Part shown: one piece after another, positions 9,926 to 18,543 of the stretch
Layout of the letters: each line of letters opens with the position of its first letter
Position numbering within the stretch: position 1 is the stretch's first letter
Virus record (IMG/VR): IMGVR_UViG_3300044624_002142
Location: 62,001 to 126,000 of that record
Length of the DNA stretch: 64,000 nucleotides
Direction: 5' to 3' (one strand)
From: a virus
Notes under the pieces: model-generated
What the model saw: the letters and a program-made list of their open reading frames with translations, nothing else
Told to the model about the DNA's origin: nothing
Databases searched by the model: none
Made by a program: the position numbers and the translations under genes

Positions 9926-10888
9926 TTATAAAATTGAAAATAAACTATTGATTCTGTTTATATATGTATGATTTTCTTTTACGTACAACATTGATTTTTT
10001 GATAAAATCATAATTTTTACGATTTTGCATACCTATACTAAAAAGTTCGGTAGGATCGGAATTGTATAAACAATTTCCTTCCATTTCATTGTATATTTCT
10101 TGAGAATTAGTTAATCCAATATGTCCATAACTGACGTTTTTGAATATTCTGCACGTAATTATGCCGGTCTTAACGTGTTCCGGTCCACGAATATCAATAC
10201 CCAACAATGATTTTTGAACAAGTTCTTTTACTTTGTCGTCTGATATTGGATTTTTCCATGGATCGTTGTGATAGAACGTAATGTTATTGTGTTTACATTG
10301 TTGTATAAATGGAAACCAATTACTCATATTTTCACATACGCCTGAATTTGAAAGACTTCCGCAGAAATAAATTGCGTTTTCTCTAGGAAGATAAACATCA
10401 TCAAGATTAAATTCTTGTGGTAATAGATTTGTTGCCCAACTCAAATAAAATTTGTCAAAATCATCAATGGTATAATCAACATAATCGTTTTTGATACGTA
10501 CTTTATCGTTGGTTTTTGGAATAAAATAACATGATGGTCCAACTTTTTGAGTTGTATTTTTGTCAACTGAATATTCATGAATGTGATCTTTGTGATTTTT
10601 TGCTACACATCTAACATCAATATATCGTTTAACACCTGCATCTAAATACTTCTTTGGAGACGGACAATACATCACAAAGTATGTACTTGTATTATTTAGA
10701 GGAATGTTCTGATCAGCAAATCCTTCAGTGATAAAAATACAATTGGAATAGTCAAAATCTTTGGGATAATCTTTGTCATGAAACCAATGTACTTCGTGAC
10801 CCATATGAGACGCTGCTTTGTAGTATGAAGAATGAACATACGAATGAGTATGTGAATAAAGAGGATGACCCCAAATAACTATTTTCAT
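9926..10888 (-). CDS. Glycosyltransferase, GT-B-like (uncharacterised)
   Basis: 320 residues beginning 'MKIVIWGHPLYSHTHSYVHS', a Rossmann strand and loop as in GT-B enzymes. 'AIYFCGSLSNSGVCENMSNW' (about 168-187) looks like the start of the second Rossmann domain, and 'GIDIRGPEHVKTGIITCRIF' the donor-binding region, as in CgeB-like GTs. The start overlaps the GT6 gene by ATGA and has a Shine-Dalgarno-like GGAG about 11 nt upstream. Family assignment is tentative. Confidence 0.62.
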   Translation of the reverse strand: MKIVIWGHPLYSHTHSYVHSSYYKAASHMGHEVHWFHDKDYPKDFDYSNCIFITEGFADQNIPLNNTSTYFVMYCPSPKKYLDAGVKRYIDVRCVAKNHKDHIHEYSVDKNTTQKVGPSCYFIPKTNDKVRIKNDYVDYTIDDFDKFYLSWATNLLPQEFNLDDVYLPRENAIYFCGSLSNSGVCENMSNWFPFIQQCKHNNITFYHNDPWKNPISDDKVKELVQKSLLGIDIRGPEHVKTGIITCRIFKNVSYGHIGLTNSQEIYNEMEGNCLYNSDPTELFSIGMQNRKNYDFIKKSMLYVKENHTYINRINSLFSIL

Positions 10889-11595
10889 GTGAGTGACGCT
10901 CCTTTAAATCGTGGATATTCCACCATATTTTTATCTTTATGAACCATTAGTTTGTTAACAGGCAAATCCCAATGTTCTGGATATGACATACTAGGACTTA
11001 AAATAGCCGTATCGGTTCGATGATCAACTATAAATTTGTTTAGGTGAGATTCATCATGCCATACTGCAATGATATTGTTTTGAAGATCCGTACTGATGTT
11101 ATTCTTCATTAAATTGACCATATATTCGATGTGACTTCCTTTTGCACCCCATACACATCCTTGAACGTATACACAATTATGTTTTTCTGGAATATATGCG
11201 GTTGAATTAACATTAGTCTCGACTGGCCAGAACTTTTGATTTAAAATCACAGACGGATGACAAACCGCAAAATACTTCTTTTGTCCAACATCAAAATTAC
11301 TCAATGTATCTACAAATTCCATATCACTATCAATATAGAAAATATAATCATATTGAGACAACTCTTTTAAACATTCGGATATAAATTCAAATCGTTTGAG
11401 AGTAATATATGGCCATGGTTCATGATTGATCTTGTACCACTTTATAGAATCATCAAACCAGTCTAATTTTTCATCGGTAAAGAAGTAAAAGTCTTTTTGA
11501 ACATGTGGAATAAAATATTTTTGGATAGAAGTCCACAATGGATGTAGAAACGTTTTATATTTATTTGTGGCCAACGTAATAACGGCAATCTTCAT
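10885..11595 (-). CDS. GT6-family glycosyltransferase (ABO/alpha-1,3-galactosyltransferase family)
   Basis: 236 residues, close to bacterial GT6 size and without the membrane stem of the vertebrate enzymes. It carries family signatures: 'FYIDSDMEFVD' with DxD at D89/D91, 'YVQGCVWGA' at 143-151 and 'WHDESHLNKF' at 179-188, where Glu is the catalytic residue in GT6 enzymes. GT6 enzymes are retaining alpha-1,3-Gal or GalNAc transferases. Many bacterial members have NxN instead of DxD, so the intact DxD is notable. It lies two genes from a GT11 fucosyltransferase, which would fit a blood-group-like glycan. Confidence 0.83.
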   Translation of the reverse strand: MKIAVITLATNKYKTFLHPLWTSIQKYFIPHVQKDFYFFTDEKLDWFDDSIKWYKINHEPWPYITLKRFEFISECLKELSQYDYIFYIDSDMEFVDTLSNFDVGQKKYFAVCHPSVILNQKFWPVETNVNSTAYIPEKHNCVYVQGCVWGAKGSHIEYMVNLMKNNISTDLQNNIIAVWHDESHLNKFIVDHRTDTAILSPSMSYPEHWDLPVNKLMVHKDKNMVEYPRFKGASLT

Positions 11596-11598
11596 AAC

Positions 11599-12429
11599 TT
11601 AATAATTGGTCAGATACTTGACATCTGTATAATAGGTATTTAACTGATCTTGATTCATATCACTCAGTTTTTTATATAAATCGTTGTTAGATTTAAAGTA
11701 TGGGTTTTTGTCGCTGGAATCAGATCCACGACAATGTTCAACATGATATACAAATCCTTTATCAAGATGGGTAACCATAGTATCAAATTTTTTGAATCGT
11801 TCATATCGTTCACGATCTTCTGGACCATATGAGATAAAATGTTCATTCTCCCAACCATACTTTTTATATGTGGAAGTATTAAAGAACTGACAGTGACCGT
11901 ATTCCGAAATACAATCCGAATAATCATGAGAGGTAAGTTCCACAAGTGACCCTTGGTTTAATAACTTTTCTCTACCAGATGTGTTAACTTTCTTTTGAAA
12001 CTTGCCTATTGCAAATGGATAAACTAAATCATGATTTTGTCGGATGATCTTTTTGTACGCTTGTAGATATGATTCTATTGGAAGAATTACATCTGCATCA
12101 TAATTAACTGTTATTGTTGTGTTTGATAACGATAACATTCGGTTTAAGTATCTTGTTCTATGAAACGAGTCATCTGGTACGTTTTGATGAATGTATGTTA
12201 CGTCATCTTTGATTACCGATGGTATAACCGCTTCTTTTGAACATTCATATACGATGATGTTTGTTTCAAAATTACGACGTAAATATTCATATACAATAGT
12301 GAAGTTTTTCTTTCGGTCTTCACTTTCAATACAAACGGGTATGATAAATGTACAATCTTGTAATGGAATTAAACCATCTGTGATTGTTTTCGCTTTTTGT
12401 ATTGTTTGAATTTCTTTCGGAATTTTCAT
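11599..12429 (-). CDS. Glycosyltransferase GT2/GT27-like
   Basis: The start is set at the ATG at 12429, which overlaps the stop of the fucosyltransferase gene by ATGA; the longer frame upstream is antisense-like extension inside that gene. The protein has 'CTFIIPVCIESEDRKKNF', a DxD-like 'VNYDADVILP', and the acceptor or catalytic block 'FISYGPEDRERYERFKK' with the ED pair typical of galactosyltransferase-like GT2/GT27 proteins. A single transfer step in the same glycan pathway is likely. Confidence 0.78.
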   Translation of the reverse strand: MKIPKEIQTIQKAKTITDGLIPLQDCTFIIPVCIESEDRKKNFTIVYEYLRRNFETNIIVYECSKEAVIPSVIKDDVTYIHQNVPDDSFHRTRYLNRMLSLSNTTITVNYDADVILPIESYLQAYKKIIRQNHDLVYPFAIGKFQKKVNTSGREKLLNQGSLVELTSHDYSDCISEYGHCQFFNTSTYKKYGWENEHFISYGPEDRERYERFKKFDTMVTHLDKGFVYHVEHCRGSDSSDKNPYFKSNNDLYKKLSDMNQDQLNTYYTDVKYLTNY

Positions 12430-13241
12430 ATTACAATCCAACCGGGAACATATAAATCTTTTGTGTTTAACGGAACATTTGGACCAAACCATCGTGATGG
12501 AGCAATAACTTTTTTATTTGTATTTACATTTAACCACGCACCCCACCAACTAAATGTACTGTTAGCAATAATGTTATGATTACATAGTGTCATAAGACAC
12601 ATATCAACAAACTGATTGTGAGATTCTGATATAAAAAAGTTATCACTTCCTACAAATGTAGACTTTGCCCATTCAATATCATCAGATACAACAATGAAAT
12701 TGTACGACTTATCCGTGAAATGACTTAATGCATTTGTATAATAGTTTAAATCACATGTGCCGTGATGTTTATATTTTAAATAATCACCTCGACGAACATG
12801 GATTGCAACCGTTTCATATTCTTGTTTATCTTTGAGATATGAATTTGCAGTATTAATGATTTCTGGTCTAAACGTGAATTCTGAACGTACCGATGATTCA
12901 ATGTGTTTAAAATACTTTTCCGTTTGAAAGTATCCATTTAAATGTACATTATCTCCCGTGTTAAAAAATTGGGGAATAAAATGATAGTTAGAATATTCTT
13001 CATTGATAATATTGTACTTTTCATCACAATGTAAGGCCGACAATTGAAATGGCTTTGTTAAAACCAATGTATTTTTATTGATTTCTTCGTCGTCTGTAAA
13101 ATCATTCCATGAAATTTTATTACCATTATAGTAATTAATTCCATATAAACAGTTTTGTTTAGTTGCAATACCCATTAATGATGCGTATTGAAACATTTGA
13201 TTACCAAACCGCCCATTCGTTCCAATAGTTATTGTGATCAT
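12426..13241 (-). CDS. GT11 alpha-1,2-fucosyltransferase
   Basis: 271 residues with all GT11 hallmarks. 'GRFGNQMFQYA' is at 10-20, the GDP-fucose-binding 'HVRRGDY' at 148-154 and 'NSTFSWWGAWLN' near 222-233. These enzymes transfer fucose from GDP-fucose onto galactose, making H-antigen-like ends. The window also encodes a GDP-mannose 4,6-dehydratase (55566-56795), the first step to GDP-fucose; a GDP-fucose synthase is not seen here. It overlaps the genes on both sides by ATGA. Confidence 0.9.
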   Translation of the reverse strand: MITITIGTNGRFGNQMFQYASLMGIATKQNCLYGINYYNGNKISWNDFTDDEEINKNTLVLTKPFQLSALHCDEKYNIINEEYSNYHFIPQFFNTGDNVHLNGYFQTEKYFKHIESSVRSEFTFRPEIINTANSYLKDKQEYETVAIHVRRGDYLKYKHHGTCDLNYYTNALSHFTDKSYNFIVVSDDIEWAKSTFVGSDNFFISESHNQFVDMCLMTLCNHNIIANSTFSWWGAWLNVNTNKKVIAPSRWFGPNVPLNTKDLYVPGWIVI

Positions 13242-13891
13242 GTTGCTCTGTAATTGTCTTCTGTTGAGAATTCACTGATATATCGTTTATTATCTTCTCT
13301 CTGTTTTTTAATTGTTTTATTATGAAACAATGACAACTCTTCCATAGCCGGAATACGAGTAAATTCTTTAAATCCTACAATTGTTTCATGTAATTTACGA
13401 TCCCACTTAATATTAGGTAAGTTTTTGTAAATACGTGATTGATAGTCTGGCCAATTAATACGACCTTTGTCATCAACTCGCCATCCGTAATTTCTAACAT
13501 CTTCTTGAGTAACTCCATAAAATGCATTAACTCTAGGAACCCAAAACATTTCACATGATGGATTTGATTTTAATAATGTGTATAAGTTTACCAACAATAT
13601 TTCATTAGGAAGTTCATCTGCATCTATTTGAAATACATATTCACCATCACATTGTCGTGTTCCATAAGTTTTGTGTGCACCATAATCTTTATTGAGATGG
13701 TGTGCAACCAATTTAACACCAACTACTGATTGATATTCATGTAATACTTCTAAAGTAATTGGATCGGTAGAATAATCATCTAATACTACAATTTGATTTC
13801 CGTCTGAGTACTTTAATAATAGAGATAAAAGGGTGCGCAATTGTGCACCCTCATTATGACATGTAACTAAATAAGATATAAATGGTATCAT
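13238..13891 (-). CDS. GT2-family glycosyltransferase
   Basis: 217 residues. 'ISYLVTCHNEGAQLRTLL' is the first nucleotide-binding element of GT2, followed by 'VVLDDYSTDP' and the DxD region 'GEYVFQIDADELP' near 88-100. The C-terminal half contains 'HNKTIKKQREDNKRY', similar to small GT2 proteins of LPS clusters. ATGA overlaps on both sides place it in one coupled unit with the fucosyltransferase and the GT4-like gene. Confidence 0.85.
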   Translation of the reverse strand: MIPFISYLVTCHNEGAQLRTLLSLLLKYSDGNQIVVLDDYSTDPITLEVLHEYQSVVGVKLVAHHLNKDYGAHKTYGTRQCDGEYVFQIDADELPNEILLVNLYTLLKSNPSCEMFWVPRVNAFYGVTQEDVRNYGWRVDDKGRINWPDYQSRIYKNLPNIKWDRKLHETIVGFKEFTRIPAMEELSLFHNKTIKKQREDNKRYISEFSTEDNYRAT

Positions 13892-15207
13892 ACCGATATC
13901 TTAGAAACTGGTGGAAGTGATGGAAGTTTTAATTGTGGAATCACAATTTTTTGTTCAATTGCAAATTGAGGAACGTATTTGTCAAGAATTCCATGTAGTA
14001 CTTTATCCATAGATTGTGTAGAAAAAGATTCAGCATTTCGTTTAGCAAGTTCCAATGCGTTTGTTTTCGTTTTGTGATTCAGACTAAAATAAATCTGTTT
14101 CATACGTTCTTCTGCCAAACTATATGATACTGTAAACCATGCTGATTCTTTGATTAACCATTGATTTACAGATGCCGGATTGATTGTATCAACTTTACCC
14201 GGCAATAAACATTCTTTATTGGAATTCAAGAAATCCAAATGTCCACTCCAATCAGATGCAAGAATTGGTTTACCACTGAGCGAGGCTAACAACAGAGGAT
14301 GCCCAAATCCTTCACCGTGTGTAAAATTTATATGACACTTCACTTTTTCATGATTGAAAAGTGCATTCATTTCAGTGTCAGTAAGTTCTCCATGAATCAA
14401 ATATATGTTAGGCTTATCACCCTTAATTTGTGATTCAATTGATTTGATTTTATTTAATATTTCATCTTTATCTATCTTGGAATAATTAACACCACTTGTT
14501 TTTAAGATCAAACATGGTTTTTGAATACGATCTTTAAATACGTTAATAAAGGTTTTAATCAAGTTGCCAATATCTTTGCGGTCATGATATGGATTCGAAT
14601 GTGTCCATTGACCAACAAACAAAAATGCAAATGACTCTGGAATTGTTGACATAATTTGTTCAACCGATTGAACTTTTTCATTCGTAATTTTATATAGATC
14701 AGTATTGGCTCCCCAGAAACACACTTCCATGGGTTTTATGTTACGTAGTTGTTCTTTACGTCCACTTCCGTCTTTATATTCCTTAGTATAGTCTGCATCA
14801 TCAAATACCTTCTTGGAATGACGAGATGTAACAATGTTCATGTCCATTTTGTTTAGACCTTCAATCCATTCTCCTGCAGCTGCCGTGGTTTCAATTCCAG
14901 CCGTCATTCCAATATTGTACTTGCCAATAGGTTTAAACTCATTTGGAATTGATATTTGAATAAACAGATCTGGTTGACGGTTAATAGGTTCTTTCAACAT
15001 CTTATCAAATAACGCAAGGTTGAGTGGATCGTTATAATCCAAATCATCTTGAAAACGTTTCACGGGATTTGCACCCCACTTGGTGTTTGCAATTCTTAAA
15101 TCGTACTTATCGTAACGTAGAATACTTTTAGCAACATCTTTTGCCCAGTCACCGTAGCCACTTCGACTAAAGACTGGTCCTTGTATAACACATAACGGTT
15201 TACTCAT
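13888..15207 (-). CDS. Glycosyltransferase group 1 (GT4-like)
   Basis: The start is placed at the ATG at 15207 (MSKPLCVIQGP), 1 nt after the dUTPase stop and preceded by GGAA; a TTG four codons upstream lies inside dut. The protein has the GT-B donor domain with 'HINFTHGEGFGHPLLLASLS', an EX7E-like donor site, and 'PILASDWSGHLDFL'. The N-terminal 'GPVFSRSGYGDWAKDVA' is the acceptor-domain loop. About 439 residues, normal for GT4. Confidence 0.82.
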   Translation of the reverse strand: MSKPLCVIQGPVFSRSGYGDWAKDVAKSILRYDKYDLRIANTKWGANPVKRFQDDLDYNDPLNLALFDKMLKEPINRQPDLFIQISIPNEFKPIGKYNIGMTAGIETTAAAGEWIEGLNKMDMNIVTSRHSKKVFDDADYTKEYKDGSGRKEQLRNIKPMEVCFWGANTDLYKITNEKVQSVEQIMSTIPESFAFLFVGQWTHSNPYHDRKDIGNLIKTFINVFKDRIQKPCLILKTSGVNYSKIDKDEILNKIKSIESQIKGDKPNIYLIHGELTDTEMNALFNHEKVKCHINFTHGEGFGHPLLLASLSGKPILASDWSGHLDFLNSNKECLLPGKVDTINPASVNQWLIKESAWFTVSYSLAEERMKQIYFSLNHKTKTNALELAKRNAESFSTQSMDKVLHGILDKYVPQFAIEQKIVIPQLKLPSLPPVSKISV

Positions 15208-15208
15208 A

Positions 15209-15784
15209 TTAATTTCCAAAAAGTTTGTTGTCTCTTTCTTTAATCACTTCACTATATTTTTTAATGTTAGTATCAAAATTTGCTTCTTTTATTTTAAGCA
15301 AATCTTCAATAGTTTTTCCTGATGTAGTTGGTGTTGTAGTTGACTTGTTTATGTCAGTACTTCCAAATCCACCAACACCACGTTGAGTCGAATTCAAATC
15401 ATCAACCTCGATAAAACCTCCTACTGCGGTGCCACATCCTTCTATAATAATTTGAGCAATAGCGGTTTCTTTATCATCCTTAATAATTGGTAATTTAACG
15501 GGTTTATCACCTAGATTGATAAGGGCAACTAGTATTTCTCCACGATAGTCACTATCAATAACTCCTGCGAGAACATCGATACCGTACTTTACAGCAAGTC
15601 CGCTACGAGGTGCAACTCGACCATAAAAACCTTCTGGAATAGCTAATGCAATATCGGTCTTAAAAGCCTTACGTTCACCCGGCTTTAGTTCGTATGATTC
15701 TGTAGTATACAAATCATAACCAGCAGCACCAACGCTTCCTTTGTTAGGAATAACCGCTTTATCAGATAGTTTTTTTATATTCAT
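15209..15784 (-). CDS. dut: dUTPase with C-terminal extension
   Basis: Trimeric-type dUTP pyrophosphatase. Motif I is 'GAAGYDLY' (19-26), motif II 'PRSGLA' (59-64), motif III 'GVIDSDYRGEI' (74-84, catalytic Asp and Tyr) and motif V 'RGVGGFGST' (135-143). It keeps dUTP low and supplies dUMP for the ThyA encoded at 61399-62583. After motif V, where most dUTPases end, there is an extra tail of about 48 residues rich in Thr and Lys, of unknown function. A good Shine-Dalgarno AAGGA precedes the start, which overlaps the upstream GT by ATGA. It is embedded in a GT operon. Confidence 0.95.
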   Translation of the reverse strand: MNIKKLSDKAVIPNKGSVGAAGYDLYTTESYELKPGERKAFKTDIALAIPEGFYGRVAPRSGLAVKYGIDVLAGVIDSDYRGEILVALINLGDKPVKLPIIKDDKETAIAQIIIEGCGTAVGGFIEVDDLNSTQRGVGGFGSTDINKSTTTPTTSGKTIEDLLKIKEANFDTNIKKYSEVIKERDNKLFGN

Positions 15785-16752
15785 TCTATTTCCTTTTTTA
15801 CTTTTTCAATATCTATTTTTCCAAAATTAACTCCCATACAATTATCAGGTTGTGAGTGTCCAACGTGTTCTTTAGTGGTATGAATACTAAATGGATTACA
15901 TGGAATAAAGTTTTGTAATGTATAGTCCATTGCTTTAATCAATTCATTACACATATGTTTTGAATTTAATCCACCTTCGTTCAAAGCCCATTTACGACCT
16001 TCTTCACCACGTCGTATACGTTCTTCATTTGGGATTAGATACCAATACATCATTGCTTCAGCGATATCACGACAATCTACCATGTCGTCAAAAATATATG
16101 GAGTTTGATTACTTCCATGAGTATCCAATACCTTTGGCCAAATTGGCTTTGCCCAAACACCATGCTTCTTATACTTTCCAATGTTATTGGTAGCAAATTC
16201 CTTAGTAAATTCTACTGGGTTTCCATCATCATCCATTTGACCGATTTGATCTTGAAGTCCACCTGTTACATTAACAATTACAGGTGTTCCCGCCATAATT
16301 GATTCTGCAATACTCAGACCAAATCCCTCATTACTTGAAACATTAATTGTAACATCTGCCATATTGTACATTAAGTTCATGTCATTTGAACTAATTTTTT
16401 GGTTTGAAAAATAAACATCATAATCGTAACAAAGTGATTCTTTAACCGCTGGAAGATCTGTACCATGTCCAGCTTGACCAATAACTTCTGTATGAAGAAC
16501 CAAACAAACTTTTTTAGACTCTTCTTTTGGAAGACTATCGCAGAATATACGATATGCCAAAATTACATTTGATACTTGTTTGCGTTTGACATTACGACTA
16601 TTAAAAAATATAATGTAGTTATATTCATTACCCTTAAAGAATTTCTTTACACCTTCTGAAAAGATTTTATCTGTTTTTTCAATGGGTTTGAATACCTGAC
16701 TATTAATTCCATGAGGTACATAATGTAAAAGTGTTTTTCCTTTAACTGACAT
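15781..16752 (-). CDS. Split GT-B glycosyltransferase, donor-binding half
   Basis: 323 residues that correspond mainly to the C-terminal (donor) domain of a GT4-type enzyme. 'IIFFNSRNVKRKQVSNVILA' is the inter-domain strand, and 'SSNEGFGLSIAESIMAGTPV' holds the EX7E donor site. The matching N-terminal domain is the separate upstream gene at 16754-17305. Translation starts at its own ATG one nt after that gene's stop, with a strong AAGGAG about 11 nt upstream. This looks like a real two-chain enzyme, not a recent frameshift. Confidence 0.82.
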   Translation of the reverse strand: MSVKGKTLLHYVPHGINSQVFKPIEKTDKIFSEGVKKFFKGNEYNYIIFFNSRNVKRKQVSNVILAYRIFCDSLPKEESKKVCLVLHTEVIGQAGHGTDLPAVKESLCYDYDVYFSNQKISSNDMNLMYNMADVTINVSSNEGFGLSIAESIMAGTPVIVNVTGGLQDQIGQMDDDGNPVEFTKEFATNNIGKYKKHGVWAKPIWPKVLDTHGSNQTPYIFDDMVDCRDIAEAMMYWYLIPNEERIRRGEEGRKWALNEGGLNSKHMCNELIKAMDYTLQNFIPCNPFSIHTTKEHVGHSQPDNCMGVNFGKIDIEKVKKEIE

Positions 16753-16753
16753 A

Positions 16754-17305
16754 TTAAGCGTTCTCCTTTATGATATTACCGTTATTATCTAGATCACCAT
16801 AAATTGTGGTACAATTGTTTGGTCCTAATACCCACTTGTTAATATTGTATGTTTGTTTGCTAATGCTAAATAATGTATCACAACTTTCATAAAATGGTTT
16901 ATTCCACATAGGATATGGTAGATCATCCCAGATGTTTAAATATGTAAGAGGAATCTTCTTTCTAATTTCACGTTCAATCGCATATAACCATGTCCAATAA
17001 CGTGGATCGGTAAAATGCATTATTGCATCGGGATTTTCACGTGCCATAACAGCGTATAGAAAATCTTCATTACCATAACCGGATACTGGATACAAAACAA
17101 GAGATGCATCTTTGACGTTTGTACTTTTTTGTATTTCCTCACTTGCGTTAATTGATTTACCTTGATCCGGGTGATTTACTGCCCCTGCGATTTGTACCCA
17201 ATCATAATGGTGAATAGTTCCCATGATCAATTCACGACTCATAGTAGATACACCACTATGCATACGCATATCATCACTCAATAATAAAATTTTCTTTTTT
17301 GCCAT
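16754..17305 (-). CDS. Split GT-B glycosyltransferase, acceptor-binding half
   Basis: 183 residues matching only the first Rossmann domain of a GT4-type enzyme. 'ILLLSDDMRMHSGVSTMSRE' (5-24) is the strand and glycine/serine loop. 'AIMHFTDPRYWTWLYAIE' and 'TYLNIWDDLPYPMW' are later strands, and the protein ends at the point where the donor domain would begin. The donor domain is the next gene, 15781-16752. The two would have to associate to form an active site between them. It is the first GT of the minus-strand block after the small RHH-like gene. Confidence 0.75.
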   Translation of the reverse strand: MAKKKILLLSDDMRMHSGVSTMSRELIMGTIHHYDWVQIAGAVNHPDQGKSINASEEIQKSTNVKDASLVLYPVSGYGNEDFLYAVMARENPDAIMHFTDPRYWTWLYAIEREIRKKIPLTYLNIWDDLPYPMWNKPFYESCDTLFSISKQTYNINKWVLGPNNCTTIYGDLDNNGNIIKENA

Positions 17306-17319
17306 AACTTTTAATAAAT

Positions 17320-17547
17320 TTAATCGGCTGTACGTTTTATACTTGGTAGTATCGTTTTTTGACTTTCTTGTGATAACGAAGAAATGTTATAGTTATATAC
17401 TGTGTTTCTAAAAGAATCATCTTGAAGATACAAATATAACGAACGATTTACCAACTCTTGAAAATTAAATTTTTGGTTTATATTTAATTCTTTAAATTTA
17501 ATGTAAGCGTCGTTATCAACTTTAACGCTAGTTAGTACTTTTGACAT
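17320..17547 (-). CDS. Small ribbon-helix-helix-like DNA-binding protein
   Basis: 75 residues from the ATG at 17547. 'MSKVLTSVKVDNDAY' would form the N-terminal beta strand, followed by two helices ('AYIKFKELNI', then 'NFQELVNRSLYLYL'), the order of ribbon-helix-helix (Arc/CopG) repressors. A 12-bp inverted repeat at 17549-17576 begins 2 nt upstream of its start codon, as an autoregulatory operator would. The start is chosen because the upstream part of the frame overlaps the nuclease gene. No Shine-Dalgarno is visible. The fold assignment is by pattern only. Confidence 0.6.
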   Translation of the reverse strand: MSKVLTSVKVDNDAYIKFKELNINQKFNFQELVNRSLYLYLQDDSFRNTVYNYNISSLSQESQKTILPSIKRTAD

Positions 17548-17548
17548 A

Positions 17549-17576
17549 GTTTTGTATATACGTATATATACAAAAC
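17549..17576 (-). promoter_or_regulatory. Perfect 12-bp inverted repeat, candidate operator
   Basis: The arms GTTTTGTATATA (17549-17560) and TATATACAAAAC (17565-17576) are exact reverse complements with a 4-nt centre CGTA. It occupies the gap between the nuclease gene and the RHH-like gene, touching the latter's start region. It could be the operator of that protein or an RNA hairpin that covers the translation start. Confidence 0.55.
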
Positions 17577-17590
17577 AAAAAACTTTATTT

Positions 17591-18508
17591 TTAATTGTCT
17601 TCGTTTTCGTCTTTAGTTTCTTTAGCATCACAATTGGTTTTGTAATGTGTACAATACTTACAATTTTTCTTTGCCTTACCCGGAACCTTTGGATAATAAC
17701 CATCTTCTTTATACGTTCCTTCAGAGGTAAAACATTCGTCGATAAACGATGTAAATGTCACTAATGATTTGGCAACATAATTTTTGGAGTTTGATGGTTC
17801 AAATATTTGAATTCGACTTTGTGGAAAATTTGAATTTTCATACAACTTGCGTTTCAAAATGAAGAACTCAACATCAATTGCATCAAGAGGAACATTAAAC
17901 TGTTTTGAGTAAAATGCCTTATATAACAACAATTGAGAATATTTGCTTTCATCTGCGGTTTGATATTTGTTCCAACCCATTGCACTTGTTTTAAAATCCC
18001 AAATTTTATATTTGCCGGTGGTTTTGTCACGTAGAATCAAATCAACATACGCAATAAACCGAATATTATTCTTGATAGGAACATCCAATGGAAGTTCAAC
18101 CCCAATGAATTCATATTTTCTACTGGGGAAATACTTGATTCGATTTGCGGAGCTACTAAACGTTTTCAAGATATCTTCACCGTCAAATAGAAATTCAGTA
18201 ATATCATCATCTGTAAATGGATCTTTGATAGTATGTTTTTCTTCGGCCAGAATTTGATTAAATTCGTCACGAAACTTTTTAATCAAATCAATTTTATCAG
18301 AGATTTCAGGCCCTTCTGTATAAAGTGATTTGATATACTCTTGAATTGTATTATGAATTGCGGTGCCAAAACAAGTACTTAAACTTGCTTCATATACCCG
18401 TAAACCCTTTAAATAATTCAGATACCAACTGTGTGGACACTTGAACCACCCAGAATATTGTGAAAAGCTTACGGTTTTTTTATTTTTTTCTTCTATAATC
18501 TCAGACAT
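17591..18508 (-). CDS. PD-(D/E)XK nuclease with Fe-S cysteines (Cas4/AddB-like)
   Basis: 305 residues with the full RecB-type nuclease signature. H52 is in 'GTAIHNTIQ', D156 in 'AYVDLIL', the 'DFKT' motif is D171-K173, and Q192 is in 'YSQLLLYK'. One Cys (C24) near the N-terminus and three near the C-terminus (C283, C286, C293 in 'NCKYCTHYKTNC') are placed as in the iron-sulfur domains of Cas4 and AddB. Such enzymes are 5'-3' exonucleases or resect DNA ends. It probably works in phage recombination or replication with the polymerase encoded just across the divergent gap. It is the first gene of the minus-strand block. Confidence 0.88.
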   Translation of the reverse strand: MSEIIEEKNKKTVSFSQYSGWFKCPHSWYLNYLKGLRVYEASLSTCFGTAIHNTIQEYIKSLYTEGPEISDKIDLIKKFRDEFNQILAEEKHTIKDPFTDDDITEFLFDGEDILKTFSSSANRIKYFPSRKYEFIGVELPLDVPIKNNIRFIAYVDLILRDKTTGKYKIWDFKTSAMGWNKYQTADESKYSQLLLYKAFYSKQFNVPLDAIDVEFFILKRKLYENSNFPQSRIQIFEPSNSKNYVAKSLVTFTSFIDECFTSEGTYKEDGYYPKVPGKAKKNCKYCTHYKTNCDAKETKDENEDN

Positions 18509-18514
18509 ACTTAT

Positions 18515-18543
18515 ATAGTATCAGACAATCTATTCAAAGTCTA
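18515..18543 (-). promoter_or_regulatory. Candidate sigma70-like promoter for the minus-strand block
   Basis: Read on the minus strand: TAGACT (18543-18538), a 17-nt spacer, then TACTAT (18520-18515) preceded by TG, an extended -10. The -10 ends only 7 nt before the nuclease start codon, so a transcript would be leaderless or nearly so. It lies in the 49-nt divergent gap. Confidence 0.4.

Noticed and set aside
12430-12492. Longer N-terminus for the GT2/GT27-like gene
   Set aside because: The region is the coding end of the fucosyltransferase; the ATG at 12429 makes a normal ATGA junction.
17548-17703. Longer N-terminus for the RHH-like protein
   Set aside because: It would run through the inverted repeat and into the nuclease gene, and it is Lys/Ile-rich without family pattern.
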